From Oikopleura dioica (taxonomy: Eukaryota > Chordata > Appendicularia > Copelata > Oikopleuridae), in contig OU015570.1 of the NCBI GenBank assembly GCA_907165135.1, positions 2,755,525 through 2,819,524 of the forward strand: DNA of 64,000 bases, given 5' to 3'. Made by a program: the position numbers and the translations under genes. Each line of letters opens with the position of its first letter. Positions within the stretch are counted from its first letter, which is position 1. The notes below the pieces were generated by a model, which was not told the origin of the DNA, did no database searches, and saw only the letters and a program-made list of their open reading frames with translations. Of this stretch, positions 10,457 through 22,000 are shown piece by piece.

Positions 10457-10911
10457 CAAACAAATAAACGAAAAGATTTTGAAAATGGCCAAAATCTAGG
10501 GTTTTCGCGACTATCAATGTCTTAACGGCTATTTTTAGAGGTGATTCGCCTTTTCAAATTAGATTTCCATACAAGTGATTGCTCATGAAGAAATATGCTT
10601 TAAAAAAATCCCCTCACTTCTAAGATAGCTAAGCCCAAAAAAAGTAGTTCGACCTCAAAGTTGGCCAAATCAGGGGGGATCCCTTAAGCCCCGGTTGATT
10701 AACTGTCAGTTAATCAAAACCCAGGAGAGAACAAAGCAGTCTTCAATTCTGTCTTTTTTGAACCAATAAATATCTATGAAATAAAACTTTTGTCCTATTT
10801 TTAGTTTGATGAAGAGGGCAGCGGGGCCAAATTGTACGAGTTTCTAACGTTTTAGCGGAATTTGAAAAAAGGGCCGAATTGTGCGGGGCCAAATTGTGCG
10901 AGTTAACTGTA

Positions 10912-11441
10912 ATTTTTATTCTGTGCGCTCGATTTTATAACTGTTTAAATGTCGCCAACAATCATTATAGTTAAGTTTGTAACACACGACACCTTCCTGG
11001 ATTACTTTCAGGTCGTTTTAGACATTCATCAGTCAAGCAGACAATTCCAATATTAACCTCGTAAAAATTCTCAATTATTTCCAATATTGACAATGATAAA
11101 TTTTCAAAGTCTCGAGCATCATCAACACCAAAAGTAGACAAGTCAGGGAATCGAATAGTGGATAGAATATCTTCCTAGTTAAAGTAAGTCACTTTATATT
11201 TCTAGATTCAAACCTTTATTTGATTCAATTTTCTACGCCCTGGTAGATTCTGATTATTCAAAGATTTTCCAAGCATAATAACATGGAACATGTTTGTTTT
11301 AAATCCTGGTGCAATGTCATAACGGAATAAATTCTCTCGTTTCTTTTTTTTACTCATTGTCTCTTTGAAACCGGAAAAATATTTCCGGGAATCGAGTGCA
11401 AGGTCAAGAGCAAATATGTTTTTTTCGTAGATTATTTGCAA
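10912..11441 (-). pseudogene. Probable 5' exons of the polymerase (or an adjacent Polinton gene), interrupted by the TA element
   Basis: A minus-strand exon from Met 11441 (KRENLFRYDIAPGFKTNMFH, about 11280-11340) joins in phase across a 39-nt GT-AG intron (11175-11213) to an exon reading FPDLSTFGVDDARDFENL (about 11095-11150). A frame change follows near 10985, and sequence KLNYNDCWRHLNSYK (about 10925-10975) runs to the right terminal repeat. Removing the transposon would bring it next to the coding-like sequence at 6700-6811. No catalytic motif is visible. Assignment to the polymerase N-terminus rests on position and strand only. Confidence 0.4.
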
Positions 11442-11464
11442 GTGTCAACTAAATAAACAAAAAT

Positions 11465-11770
11465 TTGGAACATTTCCTTTATAAACTTGAGAAAAAAATT
11501 CTCACAAAATCTTACAGGAAACGAAGAAGACAAGCCATGTCTGGACAAACCGGAAGAAAGAAGGAAGAGATGATTTTGATCAAAGTTTTTTTGAAGTTTG
11601 TTTGTGGCTCTCACAAGGTGTTTATGACAAGACTTGACAAGTTTAAACAACGACACAACCTTCGTTATGATAACTTGAAATTTCATATTGGTACACTTGG
11701 TCAAACCTTTGAATTCCCTCGGTTATTTTCTGCTTATAAAGATGTATTTAAACAGTTTGGTCGATTATAA
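11465..11770 (+). CDS. Unrecognised basic ORF, 101 codons
   Basis: An open frame with two possible starts (11465 and 11536). The product is rich in Lys/Arg (SGQTGRKKEEMILIKVFLKF) with no recognisable motif. It overlaps an equally long frame on the other strand (11432-11704), and codon-level evidence to choose is lacking. It lies between the polymerase 5' exons and the membrane-protein gene. The following stretch 11771-11990 shows no gene. Confidence 0.25.
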   Translation: MEHFLYKLEKKILTKSYRKRRRQAMSGQTGRKKEEMILIKVFLKFVCGSHKVFMTRLDKFKQRHNLRYDNLKFHIGTLGQTFEFPRLFSAYKDVFKQFGRL

Positions 11771-11994
11771 GTCTTGCTTGATAGTTACAAATCACACAAG
11801 CTTTATTTGCTAACCTGCTTCAATTTGCAAAAAAATAACTAAAGGATAAGTTGAGTTTTTGATCCGTCTATTAAACAGTTTACAAAAGACAGTTTGAAAA
11901 CAGTTCAGAACAGAATTTTTTTTTTCATAGGTGGTTGACGTGTTCGTTTTTGATAAATGGCCAACAATTGGTATGAAGATGTGATTGCTGACAA

Positions 11995-12205
11995 AAAACA
12001 GCGAACGAGAAGGCTGGTTGTTGAGAATTGAGGAAGAGGATCATTTCGGTCAGGATGATGTCACTTGATTTGAAGGTTGGCTTTCTGAAGATGAGAAACA
12101 GCAAACGAGAAGGCTGCTTGATGAGACTTGAGTAAGAGGACCATTTGGGTCAGGATGATGGCACTTGATTTGAAGGTTGGCTTGCTGAAGATGAGAAGCC
12201 CAAGG
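11995..12205. repeat. About 107-bp imperfect tandem repeat, two copies
   Basis: The unit containing ACGAGAAGGCTG, GGTCAGGATGATG and TTGATTTGAAGGTTGGCTT is repeated head to tail at about 12000-12090 and 12107-12200. It lies in the 3' flank of the minus-strand membrane-protein gene. Minus-strand frames through it are repetitive and are not called as genes. Confidence 0.6.
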
Positions 12206-12459
12206 GGGCTGCATTGTTGAAACTGGAAGAAATGACCATTTGGGGTCAGGAAAATGGCACTGGATAGCTTGATTCGATGAGGCGGGATGAATACTGGATG
12301 ATGATGATGAGGGATCTTGTGATGACCTCGTGTTTGGAGCGTTTGAAGGTAAACGAAGAGAAAGAGAAGGATTCTTGATTGGAGCGAGTGCGCGTGGGGC
12401 ACGTCGTTGTTGAAGTGATGAACGGAGAGAAGAAAGGAGGATGATGCAGAACCCATGCG

Positions 12460-13263
12460 TTAGTAGAAGCTTGGTCGCTTTCTCTGTCGGTTGGATCGTC
12501 TGACGGTCATTTGCTGCTGCTATAAGTAAAAATGAGTTTTCAGAAGAGGGTTTAAAGCGAAAGCTCTGTATAAAAAAAGTAAAAACTTACTCGGGGTGTT
12601 TGTATGGCTCTTCGTTCTGGAGATCCGAGGTCAGCAAACTGGTGTTCTTGTTCTTGAGCAACCGCAGTGTTGTCCGCTGGGGTATCTTCTTCTTCTTCTT
12701 TGGTCACTGCCAGAGCTGGAAGACTCAGCGCTACAAAGATAAATTAATAGTTATTCAAAGTAGAGGTTAAGATAATAATAAGAATAGTAAAATAAAAACT
12801 TACAAGGAGACAGGCGTCGGTAGTTGCTCAAAGAAAATGGAGTTGAGCTTCTTCTTGGTGGCCTTGATTCGCCAGCTGATCTCTCAATGTTGACCGTTTC
12901 TTCAACAAGGTTTGTCGAAGTTTGCGAGTTCAGAGAAGGAAGTGATCGTGACGAGGAGATTGATGGCGTGCGTAGATGTGATCGACGGGATGCTTCGGAT
13001 CCATTGGTAGTTGAGCTTCCGTAAGTCGCATTCGTGGACGAGATGTTCTCTCCAGACTCGTGATGGTCACTTGCCCCGGCGCTGTTGTTGATGTCGTCGA
13101 GCTCAACATTGGAGCCTTCGTTGGCAGATGCGGTGCGAGCGAAAAATCGGAGGAACTTGAACTTCTTCTGCAGAAAGAATGCAGCGATTCCTGTCAATAT
13201 GAGAGCCAGCAGCGAAAGAGTGATGATCACCAAGACTTCACCATCTGACGACTCTTCGATCAT
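12460..13263 (-). CDS. Single-pass membrane protein with Ser-rich tail, three exons
   Basis: From Met 13263 the product starts MIEESSDGEV and enters a hydrophobic helix LVIITLSLLALILTGIAAFF (about 13170-13235). A Lys/Arg stop-transfer (QKKFKFLRFF) follows, then a long Ser/Asn-rich cytosolic region. Two 73-nt GT-AG introns (12731-12803; 12520-12592) lead in phase to an acidic exon (KEEEEDTPADN) and a basic C-terminus RRSNRQRKRPSFY, stop at 12460-12462. Upstream in the same frame, past a TAA at 13351-13353, are repeats of S-P-x-E-I-x-T-E-S type, perhaps a lost ectodomain stalk. The function is unknown; a virion or envelope-like role in the Polinton locus is only a guess. Confidence 0.5.
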
Positions 13264-13633
13264 GTTCACGATGACCTTCAAGAGATCGTTGTCGATTTCC
13301 AGCGGCGATGTAGTGGAGCTCTCTGTCGCGATTTCCGGCGGCGAAATAGTTTAGCTCTCTGTCTTGATCTCTGACGGGGTCGAGGAAGCGCCTTCAGGGC
13401 TTGCGCCCTGAGCCTTGGATGGAAACCAGTTCATTGAACTGGCGTTACTGTCTCAACGATAGTATTTATGAAAAACAAACAATTATATATAATGCAAAAT
13501 AGCGCCTCAAGAGCTAAAGCGCTGGTGGCGCCGCAAACAGAGGGCGCCTCATTTTCCAAGAACTCGCTTAAGGGGATTAGCACTTACAAAATTCAGTCTT
13601 CCCACGATGAATTACCCGCAAAGAAATTAAGCG

Positions 13634-14770
13634 ATGAATTATCAGCAAAGAAATATAGCTCAGCGAATTCTCGAGCTTGCGGCACGTCAAAGAAGATCGA
13701 GAGATCAATTGCGTAAAAGAGATAAGTCTCTTCATGTCATCTTAACCACAGATGATTTTCATTATAGTTTACCAGGTAATCAGTTTTGACAACGAGATCT
13801 TTAACAAGGTTTTCTCAAGGAAAAAGGATTCTCAAAAACGTAACAATCATTGGAAAATTCATCCGCTTCGAAGCCTTCACTTGTCCTCTGAACTAAGCTG
13901 ATGGTTACCCGTCTCAGAAACCGTTTGTTTCATTCAAGTTTACATCATTTCATATCTTTCTAGTCCGAATATTTTTGTTCTTTTTGTGGGCTTAGAAGAT
14001 GGAACTATCATTGCAGTTCGAACCAGGATCGCTTATGATGTTTCTTCTGCTAATGTGGGAACTGTCATTCTGGAACGAGTTGTACATTCAAGTGAAATGA
14101 CGCTCGGAAGATTCCCAATTATACATTTCGATGTTGTGAAGAACTCCAATGTCATATTTGTAAAAAAAGGTTATCAGGGAGGCCCCGAGCTCAAATCGTC
14201 AGGGGATTACAATCCGATTCTCCGATTTTACAAGCAAGGAGTGCCGATTATAAAAAAACGGAACTGGTATTTTTTTTGGTTTAATAGAGTCAAAAATATT
14301 TCTAGTATTTTCGATGAGTTTCTTTGGGTTTTTCGCCCTTCGAATCAAGTTTGGTTTACTGAATGTGTAATGAATCGACCTCTTACAAGATATCAGAACC
14401 TAATTCAAGAAATGAATACGCATCTGTAAGTTGACAATCTTTTGAAATGAATATAAGAGTTATCATAGTGATATGCTCAGATGTTCTACCAAGCTTTACG
14501 GCCACGAACCAACTTCACGATTTGGTCTTCAGGGGGCAATCGAGCGAACTCTTCATCCGGGATTGTCGTGGTTGGGTAAAAGTGCTCATGTTAAGCTGAA
14601 TGAAAAGAAAATCAGCGAAGACGATCAGATAGACTATGATATAAACATGACGATGGATTACGATAAAGATGTGACAGGTAAAAATCTATTTTATTAATCT
14701 ATAAACTAATCCTTATTTAGCGTCAATCATCAAGCATGAGTCAATTGGTGTAATTGCCAAAGCAGAATAA
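13634..14770 (+). CDS. Unrecognised multi-exon gene
   Basis: A first exon starting MNYQQRNIAQRILELAARQR (13634) reaches a GTAATC donor near 13772. After poorly resolved small exons, coding resumes in DGYPSQKPFVSFN (about 13897-13938). A 26-nt gap with GT-AG borders (13938-13963) precedes PNIFVLFVGLEDGTIIAVRT (13964 on). Introns 14426-14468 and 14678-14720 (43 nt each, GT-AG) join to exons ending IKHESIGVIAKAE and TAA at 14768-14770. The long exon contains VNRPLTRYQ-like hydrophilic sequence and no motif I recognise. Consistent splicing and frame retention argue that it is real. Position within the Polinton-like block suggests element cargo. Confidence 0.5.
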
Positions 14771-14949
14771 TTCCCCGAAAACAAAGTATTAAATTTTGAT
14801 GAAAAAGAAATTAAACCATTTATAGGAGTAATGAAGAACCGATTTAACATAAATCTGTATATTTGAAATTGAAACTTTGATTTGTTGTTATCAGATTATA
14901 AGTTTTATATATTTATTTATATTTTGCTATAATAAGATGTTTGACGAAA

Positions 14950-15882
14950 ATGACTTATTCGGTCGAGCAGCTCAGAAAAAAAAATCAATTGAAAAATGAA
15001 ACGACCGAGATTGAGGAAATGGATAGTGAAGAAGAAAGTCTGCGGACAACCGGGAACAGCACTCTTTAATAAGCGAGCCTGTTTCTTCAGATTCGTCCGA
15101 CGCCGGATCGCTGGATGAATTTATCGATGACAATTCGTCACTATCTTCTTTAGAAGAAGAAATAATAATTAAAGTTCGAAATCAGGGCTTTGTTGTATCC
15201 TATAATGACGGAGCCCTTAAAACAAGTCATTTAACTCACGAAAACAGAAGAAAAATGACAAAGAAAATTCCTGAGACAGTCATGGATCAATGTGAACAAA
15301 CAGAGTAAGGTGTTAAATCGTTTCCTTATTTACGACTATTTTTAGCATAATCGACATTCCAATGTCGGATTACTCGATTCTAAGAAAACTTACGCTTACA
15401 CCGACATTCTGTCCAACTTGTGGAAAACCAAGTCGCCGAATTAAAATGCTTACTTCAGCAACTCAAACAGGGTCAGTTCAAATAACGAATATTCATTGAT
15501 TTAAAATTCAAAATTAATTTATAATAACATTTGAAGAAAACCTCGAGCAAGGCGTCAATTACGATTCAATAGCGACTCTTCTTCCGATGAAATAATTTCT
15601 GTAAATAAAAGGTTAAAATTAGAGTTTATATGAACATTTAAAATGCTCCATTAAAGATCCCGAAAACGCGGTCTTGTCTCCACAGATGACGAATCTGATG
15701 AACCCTCCTCGAAACGTACAAAGTTTTTCTCAAAATCTGCTTTCATTATATGTGATCTATCATCAACGAATAAAAAGTAACTCTAGTAATATATAAAGCC
15801 TTGTTTTCTTTTGCTAAGAAGATTCAAACAAACAAAGCATATTGGTTTTTTGATAATTATTAACGAAAATCTTTTTTCCTGA
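14950..15882 (+). CDS. Acidic, Ser-rich protein with a Cys pair, about six mini-exons
   Basis: From ATG 14950 (MTYSVEQLRKKNQLKN) small exons join across short GT-AG introns (about 15032-15082, 15306-15349, 15471-15536, 15612-15655, 15779-15820). The product has an acidic block (SLDEFIDDNSSLSSLEEE), a CPTCGKPSRRIK segment that could bind metal with a partner, and basic/acidic stretches (RKRGLVSTDDESDEPSSKR), ending near TGA 15880-15882. Such charge patterning is seen in nuclear or DNA-associated proteins; no enzyme motif is present. It follows the preceding plus-strand gene by 180 bp. Exon edges were inferred by eye. Confidence 0.45.
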
Positions 15883-16439
15883 AAATTTTTGGGTCAAAGC
15901 ATTGGCAAACTTCTCAACATGCGTGAAAGAAAATTTAATAACTTTGAGATTAAATTTTTACGAGATGAGCTTGACTTTACAGTTGATGGTGAGCTTCCAT
16001 CCATAAATAGGCCTCGGACGTAAAAAATCGACCCCCTCAAATCGCTTAGGTACCTCGGAAATTCTTTATCGAGGGTGTAGATCAGGTCAGGGTAACCCTA
16101 GAAACCCAAAAAAATCAAAAAAAAAACTTCGATTTTTCGAGAAATTTTCAAAAAGTTGGGAGATTTTTCGGGTTAGCTCTAGAAAAACGCTTATTTGACC
16201 CTGATCCGGCCAGTTATAGGTCATAAAAATTGTATATTTAGAAAGATTATGAAATTTGCTATCATCCTGATCAAAAACTGAATTGGGCCCTGGTCCTCTA
16301 GAATGGGCTACAGGCGTGACAAATGGAGGTTATGGTCGAATTTTGATGAAAATCAGGCAAATCACTTTATTTAACAGTAATGAGCTTATATATGCGGTGC
16401 TCGGCCAGTATATGGCCACTTCAGGTCGCTTTTGGTCGT
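15883..16439. other. No gene seen
   Basis: AT-rich non-coding stretch leading into the tandem-repeat array. No long frame or structured element was recognised. Confidence 0.5.
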
Positions 16440-17011
16440 GTTTGGCCGGAGGACCTCCAGGAGGACCTACCTGGTGGAAGACTTACAGCTGGAAGACCAG
16501 TATTTAAAAAAGGGAAATAATTTGAAAGGCCAGAAATTGCCATTTTCGGCCAATTTTGGCCACTAACTGCCGGAGGACCTCCCGGAGGACCTACCCGGTG
16601 GAAGACTTACTGCTGGAAGACCAATATTTTAAAAAACTGGAAATACCCGGAGGACCGACCGGAGGACCATCCTGGTGGAAGTCTCATTGCTGGAAGAGAA
16701 CTGTTTTCAAAAAAAGGGAAATACCCTTGAAGGGCCAGTAATTGCCATTTTCGGCAAATTTCGGCTATTTTCTGCCGGAGGACCTCCCGGAGGACCTCAT
16801 GGAGAACCATCCTGGTGGAAGACTTGCTTGAAGACAAATGTTTAAAAAGGAAATACCCTTGAAGGGCCAATAATTGCCTTTTTCGGCCTTTTCGGGCCAT
16901 TATTAAAAAAAGAACTGAAAAACCTTTGAAGGGCCCGTAATTGCCATTTTCTACGTTTGGCCCCTTTTTGCTGGAGAACCCCCCGGAGAACGTTCCTGCT
17001 GGAAAACTCAT
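16440..17011. repeat. Imperfect ~110-120-bp tandem repeat array
   Basis: Four to five degenerate units share GGCCGGAGGACCTCC, GGTGGAAGACT, GCTGGAAGAC, a T/A-rich spacer, AAATACCCTTGAAGGGCC and GTAATTGCCATTTTCGGCC. Units start near 16448, 16570, 16646, 16774 and 16975. Frames through it on either strand are by-products of the repeat. Confidence 0.75.
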
Positions 17012-17160
17012 AGAATCGAATCTGAGTTTATTTTTTCTTTACAACCCTAACTGCCTTGCCTGTTCTAGCCTATCGAAGCCAAGTCCAGCCTGACGATGCT
17101 TTCTTCTAACTAGTCAATTATTGTCAAGCTTTTTGCTCATAGTCAATTTTATTTATATAA

Positions 17161-17711
17161 TTATTCTTCAACCGGCAAATATGTCATTTTTTCTTCTTTG
17201 TTGAGACGACTGTCTTCCTTGTTAACTTCTTCTTTTTCTCTCATTGCTCGCTGAATGAGATCTTTTTGTTCTTCATCATCGAGTTCTTTAATGAACCATT
17301 TGGCAGTGCCACTTTGTGCTGCTGCGGCTCTTCTATAAATTCTCCTTGGTAGAGATGTGGCGTCAGTTCCCTTTGATACTTAATGAAATTTATGTTTTTT
17401 TCTTAACTAAACCTGAATGTGTTTTAAAAGTGCGAACGCACTTTCAAGTTTGATATTATTTGGAACAACTTGTGTTGACTTTGAAAGCTTTAATTTTTCC
17501 CATTCGGCGTAATCTCGTTTGTATTTCTCGCTTATCGGTGAATGCGCCTCTAAAATTATCATCATATTATGCTAAACTTATCGAACTTACTCATAACCTC
17601 GTCATGGCCGTATTTCAAATCCTTTTCAGAAAATGTTCGGATGTAGCCGTCAAAATTATTCATAACCAACAATTGGTCTTCTTTATCATCACCCTGATAT
17701 TCCTTCGCCAT
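17161..17711 (-). CDS. Small charged protein, three exons, unrecognised
   Basis: Met 17711 opens MAKEYQGDDKEDQLLVMNNF. Introns 17550-17590 (41 nt) and 17371-17412 (42 nt), both GT-AG, keep the frame into EKYKRDYAEWEKLKLSKST and finally GTAKWFIKELDDEEQKDLIQ, a heptad-rich acidic helix, ending LPVEE and TAA at 17161-17163. The total is roughly 155 residues. The C-terminal ~60 residues are predominantly Glu/Lys and likely helical. The complete and consistent structure suggests a functional gene. No family recognised; strand and neighbourhood fit element cargo. Confidence 0.55.
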
Positions 17712-17880
17712 TTTGACTAAACTAAACAAAATTAATAAAGAGCATTCTATTTATCGAACCATTTAAATGCATTTTTGCATTTACTTAATTTGTCGAGTTT
17801 GTTTCCAAAGCCTTTAAACGCTTCCATCACTAATAACGGTTAATCGAATATCTTAAATTTGAATATAAACTTAAATCCAA

Positions 17881-18361
17881 TTAAAAAATGTCGACGTAAC
17901 CGTTTTCTTTTTCATACTCGAGTGATGTCACTCTTATTTTCATATAAAATTCAGAAGTCAGTCCAAACCAGAAGAGATTGCTAAAATTGTAACATGATAA
18001 CGAAAATTTTTGAAGCTTACCTTATCGACATTTCAATGAGATTGATATTGCGCTCTTTACTGTCGTATATGTGCGAAATAATATACTTTGCATATTTATT
18101 CTTTTCGGAATATGCTCGGCAGCCCTCTTCCACTTTCAAATTTTACGAAAAAAATAGCAAGAATCAATCTACCTATATATGAATAAATCATCAGAGATTG
18201 AAAGTTTTTTCCCCGTATCGCAAATCTCGATCCAATATTGGTCCCTTAAAAATGATAAAGAAATTCGTTGTAAAATATGTTAATGGCTGATTTTGTAAAA
18301 ATTTCTGCTTACCAAATGCTTTTTTGATAAATCCATAGTCACGGAGGAATATGGAGTCCAT
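17881..18361 (-). CDS. Small protein from four mini-exons, unrecognised
   Basis: Met 18361 (MDSIFLRDYGFIKKAF) is followed by GT-AG introns 18245-18312 (68 nt), 18133-18172 (40 nt) and 17981-18020 (40 nt). All are phase-consistent and join exons reading NIGSRFA..., SEKNKYAKYIISHIYDSKER and FWFGLTSEFYMKIRVTSLEY, with TAA at 17881-17883. About 110 residues, or longer if an upstream open segment RRVIQRQSKNDIRKV belongs to it. No motif recognised. Its end lies 170 bp before the next minus-strand gene, as in other compact gene pairs here. Confidence 0.5.
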
Positions 18362-19034
18362 GACTTTCCGGATGTCGTTTTTTGACTGACGTTGAATAAC
18401 TCGTCTTTATAAGAATGAAGATTTTGAGTCGTTTTAGCCGATTATTTATGCGAAAGAAATAAATTATTGATTATATGCTTTTTTCTATCCCATAAGCCAC
18501 CGAACAGAATCATCTTTTCAAAGGTTATATTTAAAAATTTGATTATTATCACATGAAAATTTTTATCGATTTTGAACCTTTTTCAAAGCGGTGTGTGCTT
18601 TAAAACCTCCATTTTGTTTTTTTTTATGAGCTTTAACCTACCCCTCCTCTCTGAAAAATGATAGCGCTTTCGTCGCCGAAATAAAGCTCTACAGGCTAAA
18701 GGAGCATTTTAACCTTAATAAAAACACTGCCCTGTTGAAGCTGTTCTTTTCTCTCCAAGTTTTGCAGCGCCTGCAAAATTATGCGAGTCTGGAAGATCCG
18801 CGGGCAGAATAAGATCATTCAATCCTAAAATTATTTGAGATTTATGGCTGCTTATCATATTCGTTTACCAAGATCGATTTCTTCATTTGTGGCTTTCCCT
18901 GATGATTTCTGATAGGCAGTCTTTATGAGGGTATTTCTTAATGTTTATTTTGATAAATAGTTTGATTGACCCCCTTCACGAATAGTAATCAAAATTACTG
19001 ATAATATTATGGACCATAAACAATCTTTTTACAG
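18362..19034. other. No confident gene; possible upstream exons of the next gene
   Basis: AT-rich. The first visible exon of the next plus-strand gene enters in phase 1 at 19035, so at least one earlier exon should lie here, but none could be placed with confidence. Confidence 0.4.
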
Positions 19035-22000
19035 ATGAAGAGAAGAAATTCTACAATCACGACTCACTTAGAGATAAAGGTCTCTCCGTCGCAACGTCTG
19101 ATCTGGACTCTGCTCTCAAAAGAGGGTTCAGATACCTTCCTCCTTCACCATACGGAACGTCCTGGAATCCAAAGCAGAAAATCGAGCAAGTAGGCTTGAC
19201 GATTCCATATAACAGCCCAACAAAATTATTCGACACAGTTGAAAAAATTTGCAGCAAACTAGTTTTACCAATAAGAATTCTAATCGGTATGTCCTTATAA
19301 GTCAAATTTCTTAGACTCTTCTAATAATCTTATAATTACACAGATGCTTGGATTCTCACAATGTCTATCAAAGAACTTGATGTTGGTCTTCAACCGAAGT
19401 ATCGCCCATTTTATCCCTCTCACGTCAGTTGTCTCAATACTGTTTCCTATTTGTATGATCTGAAGGACATGATATCCCTTCTTGAAGAATGCGATGATGC
19501 AACAATCCCGTATTTGTCGGTCCATAAAGAATAATAATTTACTTGTGCTTTTAAGGGTACGGGTGTCGGCGACGCTCTAACTAGGGCTCAATTCCTCGTG
19601 ATATAGAAGTGATGGATAAAATTCGCCTACATCAGTGCAAAGATCCATTCTTGTTATACATTTTGTCAAGAGGAAATTTGGATTTATAAACATTTTTTGT
19701 TTTAAAAATTGGCCCGAAGTCGAGATCTCGACCTAAAATGGTGAAAATAGGCCTAAAAGAGGCTTCAATTCCGAAGAAATGAGCCTGTAAACATACCTTT
19801 TTTATATTTTTATATGAAAATTTAGACTCTTATCTTAATTTTGTCAAGAGATTTTTGAGATTGAATTACATTTCGTATGGAATTTAATTTTTTGAAAAAA
19901 ACTATCCTTGTTATTACACCGAAAATTTGCATTTTTTGAAACTGAGCGACACATTTTCGGCTCTAAAAATGTTTTGAGACAGATTCACGTAAAACCGAGA
20001 ATATCATGATGATCCTCATTCTCTAAGCTTTCTAAAAAGCCCCGGATGAAAAAAATCTGAGCCGAAAAATTTTTTTCGATAATTTTTTACGAGAGCATAA
20101 CTCGTAAAATAACAATGATAGCAGCTGACAATTAATTATGACTCTGTAGTGCTTTATGCAAATGCAAGAAAGACACAAAAAAAAAAGTTAGTTTGGTATC
20201 TGGTTTATTGACGACAATGGGTAAAGTGAAAGTGGTGAGGAAGGGTTAACAGTGTCTCTTTATATAGTTTTTAGGCTTCCCATGGAATCTTCTAGTTGAC
20301 GGGTAAAGTAGAGTAGTCGGCCGGCGGCGGAGCGTAGTTGGTGGGTGACGGAGCGTAGCTCGCCGGACTCAAGAGAAATTCCAAGGGAACTGTAGCGCTT
20401 TTCGCGGGAAAAGTAAAATTGGGCACGCGGCGTCAGAAAATCGAGCCAGAACGTAAAATTGCCTCAGGCGCGTAAAGCGAGCATTTTTGTAAAACACTAT
20501 AAATTCCTCCCTCTTTATTTTTTCAGACTTAAATCAGTATTTGAGTCTGAGTCGGAACTAGATGAGTATCCAGGTGGTGATTCAGGCGAGCTTTGAGGTT
20601 CGTCATTCTTTTCGGGGAAGTTTTGTGATAGATTATTGAATAAGCCAGGATATTCATCAAAATTATCTGTTGGGCTCGTGGTTAGACAACACTTGTCCGT
20701 TGGTGAGGAGAATTTTGTTCGTTTCGTCGCGGTTGTCTGGTGATGATTTTCATTGTCTGTAACAGATCCTTTTCTACATGATGGATTTAACATTTTATCG
20801 AAGTCGTTTCTGTTGCGGAGCTGAGCATTTTCGTCAACTGAACAGGATTGTCTCAGCAGCGACTCTTGTGGGTTGAAGTTGTTAAGAGAAGTTGGTTCAT
20901 TCTCAATAGGAACAAGTATTTGATACTCAGATTCATTCTGATCAGCTTGTTGGCCTTCGATATTTTCTTGACCTTCATCATTCGAATGTCTCGGCTCGAC
21001 CGATGTTCCGTATGCTAGTTGTGTTTGTGCTGCTGATTGATCATGTTCACGCGGATTGTTTTCCGTTGCATTCCGATTCGGAGGGCCGATAGGTGTTACT
21101 TCAGTATTTTATACTTGCGTTGCATGTTGAGCGTAATCAAGCGAATTGCCTCCTGTTTCATTTTGATAAGGTACCATGATTGAACCATCAAAAGGCACTA
21201 TTTGCATTGCTTGTTCCGTAAGTTCACGTCTAATGTCAACGCTCGGCACGTCTAATCCTTTTAGTTGCAGAACTTTGATTATTTCGGCTTTGACGTCGAT
21301 AAACAGTTCATCAAGTTCGTAAATGTTAATTTGTCCAAGTCTCTTCCATAAGTGGCGCTTGATTGCCACTTTTGAGTACTCATCTATCAGTAGATCTTTC
21401 GTTCTCTCAGGGCCATGAAGAAAACGGATCATCACACCATAAGCAGAAAACTTTATCAATCCTCGCAAGCCATTAGCGAATTCAGGGAAATTCATAATTG
21501 TTCGCTGTTCAATCCTCCAATCCTCAGTTGATCTCTCGATTGCTTGTTCAATAAATTCGAGGAAATTTATGAATGCTTCTGTCTTCGGATCTCTAAGAAA
21601 CACCAGTGGTATTTTGATTCCAAGCATCCAAGTAAGCACATACTGCTGGAATCGTCTCTTGGAGCAATTAGGCTGCAAGAAAAATAAATCTTGCACGAGA
21701 AGTCCGGTGGTCATTCTAAAATTTGGATTGATGGTTGATCGGCACGTTTCGTCAATCCTTTGCAAAATCTGCCATTTAGGGCACTTTGATTTCACATTCA
21801 TCTTTTATTGTCAATTATCTCGGAGTAGTTGTATCATCGGTTTTCCCGCCATTTTGTCGTCAAGACACTCTGGAATTGGCAAGGGATATAAGTGCGCTCG
21901 GGTATAAAACGGGCACTTCTTATCGTCATTTTGCGTAGCTCTATCATCACTTGTCATCTCGGTATGACATTTTCGTTCATCTTTGCACATGAACCTCTTG

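Larger units (their letters stand above)
7355..10478 (+). mobile_element. Penelope-like retroelement with GIY-YIG endonuclease, nested in the TA-flanked transposon
   Basis: The element consists of a ~210-bp inverted pair of terminal sequences at the 5' side (7355-7797), a decayed reverse transcriptase plus GIY-YIG ORF, and a third copy of the terminal sequence at the 3' side (about 10260-10478). This terminal arrangement, partly inverted and partly direct, is typical of Penelope-like elements, which lack a conventional LTR mechanism. Candidate hammerhead ribozymes lie in each terminal copy. Both edges abut sequence of the host pogo-like element. Confidence 0.85.
6814..10909. mobile_element. 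pogo/mariner-like non-autonomous DNA transposon, TA target duplication, carrying a Penelope element
   Basis: Terminal inverted repeats CAGTTAACTCGCACAATTTG (6814 on) and its complement (ending 10909) are flanked by TA on both sides (6812-6813 and 10910-10911), the hallmark of Tc1/mariner/pogo elements. Subterminal copies of GGCCGAATTGTGCG occur near both ends (6858-6900; 10840-10890). No transposase is seen. Without the Penelope insertion (7355-10478) the element would be about 970 bp. Sequence related to its right arm occurs at about 61.68-61.94 kb. It interrupts the polymerase N-terminal region. Confidence 0.8.

Noticed and set aside
12061-12456. 131-codon minus frame directly after the membrane-protein stop
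   Set aside because: It runs through a tandem repeat in the likely 3' UTR and has His/Phe/Ser-rich low-quality composition.
16283-17011. Several Gly/Pro/Trp-rich frames on both strands
   Set aside because: They are generated by the GGAGGACCTCC tandem repeat; the frames shift between units.
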